A stretch of 8,084 bases of DNA from Clostridiales bacterium. Lineage in GTDB: Bacteria; Bacillota; Clostridia; Oscillospirales; Ruminococcaceae. The DNA lies in assembly GCA_012800685.1 (NCBI GenBank), contig JAAZIT010000339.1:1-8084 (forward strand), in the 5' to 3' direction. Of the stretch, positions 1-4,103 are shown in pieces. The notes under the pieces were generated by a model that was given only the letters and a program-made list of their open reading frames with translations, had not been told where the DNA came from and did no database searches. Position 1 is the first letter of the stretch, and each line of letters opens with the position of its first letter. Made by a program: the position numbers and the translations under genes.

Positions 1-7
1 CCTCTAA

Positions 8-274
8 TTAGCTGTCGATATCTTCAACAGCTTCCTCAACCTTATCAAGATCCGCCTCAACATCATCAGTTACTTCTTCTGCTACTGCATCTTCAGTGGT
101 ACAATCATCATCTGAATCACAATATCCGCAATCGCAATCGTAATCGTCAAAATCATCGTCTAGCTCTTCATAGTCATAATTTTCCATATCCTTGCGCTTT
201 TTCAGAGCAAAAATTGCAGCCGCTGCTGCGCCTACTGCTGCGATAGCTGCGAATACTTTCCAACCTTTTGCCAT
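8..274 (-). CDS. Small single-pass membrane protein with acidic Cys-containing tail (unknown function)
   Basis: An 88-residue protein that I cannot assign to a named family. Residues 5-24 form an Ala-rich hydrophobic segment, followed at once by KKRKD, which by the positive-inside rule would place the tail in the cytoplasm. From residue 29 on the chain is extremely acidic (runs of Asp and Glu) and holds four Cys (47, 49, 52, 58) in a CDCGYC...C arrangement that could bind metal; that role is inference. The last 25 residues alternate acidic and hydrophobic positions and may be helical. The start is supported by a GGGAG ribosome site about 11 bases upstream and a good promoter further up. Met30 is a possible internal start but has no evident ribosome site. 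The stop codon is inside the window, so the gene is complete. It is likely a real gene; function unknown. Confidence 0.7.
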   Translation of the reverse strand: MAKGWKVFAAIAAVGAAAAAIFALKKRKDMENYDYEELDDDFDDYDCDCGYCDSDDDCTTEDAVAEEVTDDVEADLDKVEEAVEDIDS

Positions 275-310
275 AATAGAAACATCTCCCTTTTTATTTA
301 AATTTAATTA

Positions 311-339
311 ATTATAACATATATATCCATACATTTCAA
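311..339 (-). promoter_or_regulatory. Sigma-A-type promoter of the small membrane protein gene
   Basis: Read on the minus strand, TTGAAA (334-339) and TATAAT (311-316) are separated by 17 bases. A TG one base upstream of the -10 makes it an extended -10. Transcription would start near 304, giving a leader of about 30 bases. This suggests the gene is transcribed separately from rsmE. I found no convincing intrinsic terminator between rsmE and this promoter, so read-through is also possible. Confidence 0.65.
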
Positions 340-404
340 GCATTTATATAAAAAATCCCCAAAAAATAACGGTTTTTAATGAGTTAACATTGTTTTCAAC
401 GGTA

Positions 405-1124
405 TTACATATTTCCAGACAAATTCATTATAATACTTATTGCACAAATTGGTGCTGTTTCGCACCTCAAAATTCTTTTTCCTAAACCAATAGGAATAAC
501 ACCCTTTGAAATACATTTGTCAACCTCAGCTTGTTCAAAACCACCTTCGCTTCCAATAAATAACCCTACAGATTTCAAAGCTCTAAAATCATGGCTGTTT
601 AAACTAGCCCCACCTTTTTCATAACATATTAAAGATAAGTCATTTTTCACCATGTCATCAATTGCTTTCTCAATTGATAGTATTTCCGAAATTTCAGGAA
701 TAATTCCACGTCCACTTTGCTTTGCAGCGCTTAACGAAATTTTTTTTAGCCTAGCACGTTTTTTTTCAAAAGTTTTTGCATCAGGACGAGATACACACCT
801 TGATGTAAGTACAGGAACTATTTTCGTTACTCCGAGCTCTACTGCCTTTTGTACAATAAATTCCATCTTGTCCGATTTTGGAAGAGCTTGATACAAGGTT
901 ACTGAAATACTCGGCTCTGCTTGCGATTGCATAATAGAACTTACCACACATACTACTTCTTTATCGGTAATGTTTTCTATTTTTGATAGAAAATCCATTC
1001 CATTATGACATAGTACAATCTCTTCACCAATTTTCATTCGCAATGAACGACCGATATGAACTGCGTCCTCACCAGTAATAATAACTTTTTCATTTGGTTT
1101 TTCATTTATAAAAAAACGTGGCAT
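405..1124 (-). CDS. rsmE: 16S rRNA (uracil(1498)-N(3))-methyltransferase RsmE
   Basis: RsmE uses S-adenosylmethionine to methylate N3 of U1498 in helix 44 of 16S rRNA, at the decoding site of the 30S subunit. The protein starts MPRFF, as family members typically do. It has an N-terminal PUA-like RNA-binding region (about 1-70) and a C-terminal SPOUT (trefoil-knot) domain. Family motifs seen, numbered from the start at 1124: KSDKMEFIVQKAVELGV (83-99), AAKQSGR (133-139, usually AxEQSGR), IGSEGGF (190-196, usually IGPEGGF) and LGKRILRCETA (214-224). At 239 residues it is a normal full-length RsmE. Three in-frame Met codons lie close together (1133, 1130, 1124). I chose 1124 because AAGGA sits 8 bases upstream of it but touches the first ATG. 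RsmE is often next to prmA in Firmicutes; here it stands alone with its own promoter. Confidence 0.95.
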   Translation of the reverse strand: MPRFFINEKPNEKVIITGEDAVHIGRSLRMKIGEEIVLCHNGMDFLSKIENITDKEVVCVVSSIMQSQAEPSISVTLYQALPKSDKMEFIVQKAVELGVTKIVPVLTSRCVSRPDAKTFEKKRARLKKISLSAAKQSGRGIIPEISEILSIEKAIDDMVKNDLSLICYEKGGASLNSHDFRALKSVGLFIGSEGGFEQAEVDKCISKGVIPIGLGKRILRCETAPICAISIIMNLSGNM

Positions 1125-1132
1125 AAACATCA

Positions 1133-1137
1133 TCCTT
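1133..1137 (-). promoter_or_regulatory. Ribosome binding site that decides the rsmE start
   Basis: AAGGA on the minus strand lies 8 bases before the ATG at 1124, a normal spacing, but has no spacing at all to the ATG at 1133. The rsmE protein therefore most likely begins MPRFF rather than MMFMPRFF. Confidence 0.6.
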
Positions 1138-1153
1138 ATTTATAATAATTAAA

Positions 1154-1182
1154 AGTATATCATAGTTTTTTATATAAAACAA
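1154..1182 (-). promoter_or_regulatory. Probable rsmE promoter
   Basis: On the minus strand, TATACT (1154-1159, five of six matches to TATAAT) lies 17 bases downstream of TTGTTT (1177-1182, a weak -35). Transcription would start near 1147, giving a leader of about 22 bases to the MPRFF start. The surrounding DNA is very AT-rich, so chance matches are likely and confidence is moderate. Confidence 0.45.
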
Positions 1183-1250
1183 CAAGTTTTTATATAAATA
1201 ACGAGTTCTTTATAATAAACTACAATTTCTTAAAATAAAAACAAGTTTTT
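1161..1250. repeat. Degenerate AT-rich tandem repeat, about 20 bases per unit
   Basis: Five imperfect units starting near 1161, 1183, 1202, 1223 and 1242 share a CAAG/CGAG/CAAT-like start followed by a run of T and then A/T-rich sequence. The spacings are 22, 19, 21 and 19 bases, about two helical turns, so the T-tracts are roughly in phase. Phased A/T tracts are known to bend DNA. The block overlaps the rsmE promoter on one strand and lies upstream of the candidate small RNA on the other. The repeat is degenerate and may partly reflect base composition. Confidence 0.4.
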
Positions 1251-1268
1251 GAATACTGTCAACATACC

Positions 1269-1297
1269 TTCACATAGATATCACATAAGTGCATTAT
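1269..1297 (+). promoter_or_regulatory. Possible promoter for the plus-strand small RNA
   Basis: TTCACA (1269-1274, five of six matches to TTGACA) and CATTAT (1292-1297, four of six matches to TATAAT) are 17 bases apart, predicting a start near 1304. TATTAT and TATAAC follow within the next few bases, so the exact -10 is uncertain. It is the best candidate upstream of the structured RNA, but the AT-rich setting makes it weak evidence. Confidence 0.3.
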
Positions 1298-1304
1298 TAT
1301 TATA

Positions 1305-1568
1305 ACTGTCGAGAGATATAGAAAAAACGACAAGTAGAGAAAGAACAAAAGAAATACTCTTTTTTCAGACATTTAAGAGTATTACCCCCACGGTGACACG
1401 ATGTTAATAAAGCTGATATTTTTTATCAGTACTCTCCTCTTTAATTTATTTTGATATGTAGGCTTCTACCCCAGGCCTTCATATATATAAGCTTGATAGT
1501 TTACTATCAGCTTCTCCCCTATAATTTATGCTTTTGGCTGTTCAGTGATGTGAACAGCCGAATTTTTT
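1305..1568 (+). ncRNA. Candidate free-standing small RNA with four hairpins and C-rich (anti-Shine-Dalgarno-like) motifs
   Basis: No protein gene fits this stretch, but on the plus strand it is densely structured. A purine-rich leader (about 1311-1352) precedes four hairpins: 1353-1361 with 1375-1383 (9 bp); 1413-1418 with 1424-1429 (6 bp, loop of five T); 1454-1463 with 1475-1484 (10 positions, one T-T mismatch, 11-base loop TTCTACCCCAG); and 1489-1499 with 1504-1513 (10 bp, one bulge). A strong intrinsic terminator closes it. C-rich stretches sit in open positions: ACCCCCA (1384-1390), CTCTCCTCT (1432-1440), CTACCCC (1466-1472) and CTTCTCCCCT (1511-1520). Exposed UCCC-type motifs are typical of Gram-positive small RNAs that pair with ribosome binding sites. 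No plus-strand gene follows, so a riboswitch is unlikely. The Rfam family was not recognised and the 5' end is uncertain. CsfG or raiA-like RNAs are untested alternatives. Confidence 0.55.
1533..1568 (+). terminator. Strong rho-independent terminator of the small RNA
   Basis: GGCTGTTCA (1536-1544) pairs perfectly with TGAACAGCC (1551-1559) across a 6-base loop. The stem can extend by T-G and T-A pairs on the outside, and six T follow (1563-1568). On the opposite strand the stem lacks a good T-run, so it works mainly for plus-strand transcripts. No plus-strand protein gene lies upstream within the gap, which is the main reason to infer an RNA gene. Confidence 0.8.
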
Positions 1569-1720
1569 GTAATTTTAGCTGTTAAGCCGTATAGCTTTAC
1601 AAATTCGTTTTTTAAAATGATTTCCAAACAGTGTTCTATTAGACTATTTTAATGTTATTTGCGCAAGTGTAAAGGTTTATACAATTACAAATCAAAATTT
1701 ATAACTATAATTAAATCGGC
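1569..1720. other. AT-rich spacer with nothing assignable
   Basis: Between the small RNA terminator and the glycosidase terminator I see no start codon with a ribosome site and no promoter or strong stem. The only structures are short 4-bp stems such as AAGC/GCTT near 1586-1600, which are expected by chance. Confidence 0.4.
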
Positions 1721-1758
1721 TAAAAACACAAACAACCTTTGAAAAAGTCAAAGATTGT
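1721..1758 (-). terminator. Rho-independent terminator of the GH13 gene
   Basis: Read on the minus strand, ACAATCTTTGA (1748-1758) pairs with TCAAAGGTTGT (1732-1742) over 11 positions including one G-U pair, with a 5-base loop. The T-rich tail TTGTGTTTTT follows (1722-1731). It lies about 60 bases past the stop codon of the glycosidase gene. The plus strand has no T-run after the stem. Confidence 0.75.
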
Positions 1759-1819
1759 CTGATAGTTTAGTTAATATTATAAAATCATACGTTTTTAAAG
1801 CCTTAAACTAAGAAATTTA

Positions 1820-3370
1820 CTATCTACATAATAAAATGCTTGCCGAGCAAGGTGGACATGAGATTTCTGTTTCATTAATTGATATTTCCACACCTGTCGA
1901 AAATATAATATCACCGTTTAGAACAGTGTCTAATTTACAGGTTGATTGTTTTTCCAATGGATTAACAAAAACATATAGGGTTTGACTTTCATTAAAGCGT
2001 TTGTAAACAAGTTGATAACTATCCTTTTCTGCATATACAAATTCAAACTCTGATGTATTTTGAAGAGCTGGATATTCTCCTCTAATCTTGTTTAGTTTTA
2101 TAACAATATTTAAAAGAGAACTTAAGTTTCCCTGTTGATTTTCAACATTTACTTTATCATAATCTGAATTTAAATCAATGTATGGTTTTATGTATTGTGT
2201 AAAACCACCATTTATATTGCTGTTCCACTGCATAGGTGAGCGTGAGCCAGTTCTACCATATCCGCCCTCAACCGAAGTTAGATTTTCAACGTGTTTTATT
2301 CCTATTTCATCACCATAATAAATAAAAGGTGCACCACACATTGTAAGTAAAAAAGTAAAGCAAACCTTAAGCTCATCTACATCATGATTTCTCGCTAGCC
2401 TATCCATATCATGATTACCTGACGGAATGCAAATTAAACCTTTTCCCTTTGACTCATTATAATATTTTTGAAACTGGTCTCTAAATATTGAAATATCCCC
2501 ACCTGTCTTTGAAAAGAATGGCTTTTTACTTCGAAATAGAGATGTATAACATTCTGGCCCAAAGTGCAGAAGAAAATCCATATGGAATCCACCTGCAATA
2601 GATTTTTCAGGCTCTCCCCATTCTGAAATCAACACACATTCAGGGTAATTTTCATCAATAAAAGCTCTAAAATCTTTCCAAAGCTTTATATTTTCTTTTC
2701 CATCAAAATCGTTTTTAACAAGAGAACCTGCCATATCAACCCTAAATCCGTCACAACCCATATCCAGCCAAAATGACATTACTTCTTTCATAGCTTTTCG
2801 TGTTGCCATCGGGGCTTCATCTGTTGGGGACATTTGATAAGGCTTATTTGGATCTGGATTTGCATACCCATAATTAAGGGCGGGCTGGCTTGAAAAGAAA
2901 TTTACACCAGCAGAACCATCTCTATCAGAAATACCCCTTATACAATTAACACCCTCAGGATTCTCCCAGATTGAATTTGTCCAAATATATCTGTCTGAAT
3001 ACTTATTAGGTATATCCTTCATGGACTCTTTAAACCATGGATGCTCAATTGATGTGTGCCCTGGTACTAAATCGAGAAGAACGTGAATTCCTCTTTCGTG
3101 CGCCTCACTAAACAAACGTCGCATATCTGAATTACAACCATAACGTGGTGCAATTTTTTTATAATTTAGTACATCATATCCCGCATCATTAAATGGTGAT
3201 TCAAAACATGGATTTATCCATATTGCATTGCAACCCAACTCACAAATATAATCAAGCTTTTCTATAATTCCTTGAAGATCACCAATTCCATCCGAATTAG
3301 TATCATTAAATGATTGGGGATAAATTTCATAAAACACGGCGTTTTCTAGCCATTTTGGAAACTTAGCCAT
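1820..3370 (-). CDS. GH13 alpha-glucosidase / alpha-amylase-family glycoside hydrolase
   Basis: A 516-residue enzyme of glycoside hydrolase family 13, which cleaves or transfers alpha-glucosidic bonds through a (beta/alpha)8 barrel. It opens with FYEIYPQSFNDTNSDGIGDL, as oligo-1,6-glucosidase and related enzymes do. Conserved regions seen: AIWINPCFESPFNDAGYDV (49-67); region I LDLVPGH (99-105, Asp100 and His105); QPALNYG (162-168); region II GFRVD (208-212, likely nucleophile Asp212); region III LISEWGEP (247-254, likely acid/base Glu250); region IV SGNHD (317-321, His320 and Asp321); and GSRSPMQW (375-382). The tail (about 430-516) fits domain C. No signal peptide is seen, so it probably acts on imported oligosaccharides. 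Region I has Gly where most members have Asn before the His. The start is fixed by AGGAGGAG about 6 bases upstream. Exact substrate (isomaltose-, maltose-, sucrose- or trehalose-type) cannot be told, and no sugar transport genes are adjacent. Confidence 0.9.
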   Translation of the reverse strand: MAKFPKWLENAVFYEIYPQSFNDTNSDGIGDLQGIIEKLDYICELGCNAIWINPCFESPFNDAGYDVLNYKKIAPRYGCNSDMRRLFSEAHERGIHVLLDLVPGHTSIEHPWFKESMKDIPNKYSDRYIWTNSIWENPEGVNCIRGISDRDGSAGVNFFSSQPALNYGYANPDPNKPYQMSPTDEAPMATRKAMKEVMSFWLDMGCDGFRVDMAGSLVKNDFDGKENIKLWKDFRAFIDENYPECVLISEWGEPEKSIAGGFHMDFLLHFGPECYTSLFRSKKPFFSKTGGDISIFRDQFQKYYNESKGKGLICIPSGNHDMDRLARNHDVDELKVCFTFLLTMCGAPFIYYGDEIGIKHVENLTSVEGGYGRTGSRSPMQWNSNINGGFTQYIKPYIDLNSDYDKVNVENQQGNLSSLLNIVIKLNKIRGEYPALQNTSEFEFVYAEKDSYQLVYKRFNESQTLYVFVNPLEKQSTCKLDTVLNGDIIFSTGVEISINETEISCPPCSASILLCR

Positions 3371-3399
3371 AATTTCTCCTCCTATTTTCTACTATTAAT

Positions 3400-3428
3400 A
3401 TTATACACTAAAACTTGTGCATTTTAAA
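3400..3428 (-). promoter_or_regulatory. Promoter of the GH13 gene
   Basis: On the minus strand TATAAT (3400-3405) is preceded 17 bases upstream by TTTAAA (3423-3428, four of six matches to TTGACA). Transcription would begin near 3393, giving a leader of about 22 bases. It points away from the MarR promoter; the two -35 boxes are about 45 bases apart. No catabolite-control-like site was recognised. Confidence 0.6.
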
Positions 3429-3472
3429 GGGTTTTAGAGGTTATTTATTATAATAATTTGTTAAATATATGG

Positions 3473-3501
3473 TTGACATATATATTATGTGATGTTATAA
3501 T
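3473..3501 (+). promoter_or_regulatory. Consensus promoter of the marR-ABC operon
   Basis: TTGACA (3473-3478) and TATAAT (3496-3501) match the sigma-A consensus exactly with the ideal 17-base spacer, and TG at 3493-3494 makes an extended -10. Transcription should start near 3508. So strong a promoter in front of a repressor gene implies tight repression by the operators just downstream. The leader to the ATG is about 116 bases. Confidence 0.85.
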
Positions 3502-3512
3502 ATATACTTAAC

Positions 3513-3560
3513 AAGGTTAACTATTTACATAGTTAACTATTAACCTTATTAACTATGTAA
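3513..3560 (+). promoter_or_regulatory. Operator cluster, probable MarR binding sites
   Basis: Just after the predicted transcription start lie three copies of TTAACTAT at 3517, 3533 and 3549, exactly 16 bases apart. The middle copy is within the perfect 12-base palindrome ATAGTTAACTAT (3529-3540). Inverted repeats also pair GTTAACTA (3516-3523) with TAGTTAAC (3530-3537), AAGGTTAA (3513-3520) with TTAACCTT (3540-3547), and TTACATAGTTAA (3525-3536) with TTAACTATGTAA (3549-3560). MarR dimers bind such palindromes, commonly over their own promoter, so autorepression is the natural reading. The binding itself is inferred. Confidence 0.65.
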
Positions 3561-3623
3561 TACGAAAGCTTTTGAAATTAAATTAACCAATGAATGATTT
3601 AATATTTAAGATAGGAGGAAAAG

Positions 3624-4103
3624 ATGATTCCAGAACCAATTGAGGAGCTTTGGCGGGTACTTCGTAGATTTAGTTCTTTAAGATTTACAAATTTGCCAGT
3701 TAAATTAAGACAAGGTGAATTTGCAACAATGATGTTTATGAGAGTACATCGTGAAAGACATCCTAACACCAAGAGCATATCACTAAACGCAATCGCCAAA
3801 TGGCACAATGTATCCCCCGCCATGATATCAAAAATATGTCGTGGTATTGAAGAAAAAGGATATATAGAGCGTATCACTGACACCGAGGACCGACGTGGTT
3901 TTAAATTTAAGCTAACGGACGAGGGCGAAAAAGTGCTCGATAAGGATGCAAAGACTCTTGATGATATAATGACTAATGTTTGCAAAAAAATGGGAAAAGA
4001 GAAAATGCAAGCCGTTATTGAGCTAAACCAAGAACTATGTGAAATAGCTGAGCAAGAAATAAAATTATCAAATTTAGAGAGAAAGGATAATGCAAATGTT
4101 TAA
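3624..4103 (+). CDS. MarR-family transcriptional regulator (likely autorepressor of the exporter operon)
   Basis: A 159-residue winged helix-turn-helix protein of the MarR family, which act as dimers and leave DNA when a small ligand or oxidant is sensed. The helix-turn-helix covers about 52-80, with recognition helix around VSPAMISKICRGIEEKGYIE (63-82). The wing carries the family's DxxDRR-like pattern (Asp86, Asp89, Arg90, Arg91) and continues into KLTDEGEKVL (96-105). The helices at about 5-22 and 105-148 would form the dimer interface. Length is typical. The start is set by AGGAGG at 3613-3618, five bases before ATG. It is the first gene of the operon, overlaps the next gene by 8 bases, and follows a strong promoter with palindromes, so it probably represses itself and the two exporter genes. 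The ligand is unknown. Cys72, Cys120 and Cys139 are present, but redox sensing is not shown. Confidence 0.93.
   Translation: MIPEPIEELWRVLRRFSSLRFTNLPVKLRQGEFATMMFMRVHRERHPNTKSISLNAIAKWHNVSPAMISKICRGIEEKGYIERITDTEDRRGFKFKLTDEGEKVLDKDAKTLDDIMTNVCKKMGKEKMQAVIELNQELCEIAEQEIKLSNLERKDNANV
4083..4087 (+). promoter_or_regulatory. Ribosome binding site that decides the start of the first ABC gene
   Basis: AAGGA inside the end of the MarR gene lies 8 bases before the ATG at 4096 but only 2 before the ATG at 4090. The protein therefore more likely starts MFKILKF than MQMFKILKF. The site within the upstream gene suggests translational coupling. Confidence 0.6.

Noticed and set aside
340..404. A terminator for rsmE before the small membrane protein gene
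   Set aside because: Only a 4-bp stem (AATG/CATT) and a direct repeat of ACCGTT are present. The T-run following has no stable stem before it.
652..891. A plus-strand coding frame inside rsmE
   Set aside because: It is antisense to a confidently identified conserved gene, has no ribosome site and resembles no known protein.
1161..1250. CRISPR-like array
   Set aside because: Units are about 20 bases, degenerate and contiguous, without unique spacers, and no cas genes are near.
1353..1568. A riboswitch or leader-regulated element
   Set aside because: Its terminator reads on the plus strand, but no plus-strand gene follows: the next gene is on the minus strand and converges on it. A free-standing RNA is the simpler reading. 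I also did not recognise conserved cores of TPP, SAM, FMN, cobalamin, ZTP, fluoride or ydaO-type riboswitches.
1353..1568. tmRNA, SRP RNA or 6S RNA
   Set aside because: The tmRNA tRNA-like ends and tag reading frame are absent, the SRP core (GGAAGGAAGCA-like) is absent, and there is no long rod with a central bubble as in 6S RNA.
3448..3512. AT-rich alternating stretches as a replication origin or attachment site
   Set aside because: They are explained by the promoter region. No DnaA boxes, integrase gene or flanking repeats were seen.
3590..3643. A 17-codon upstream reading frame overlapping the marR start
   Set aside because: It starts with ATG at 3590 but has no ribosome site upstream, and the strong AGGAGG lies inside it positioned for the marR ATG.
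3599..3985. A minus-strand coding frame opposite marR
   Set aside because: It lies antisense to a clear MarR gene with a strong ribosome site, and lacks its own.
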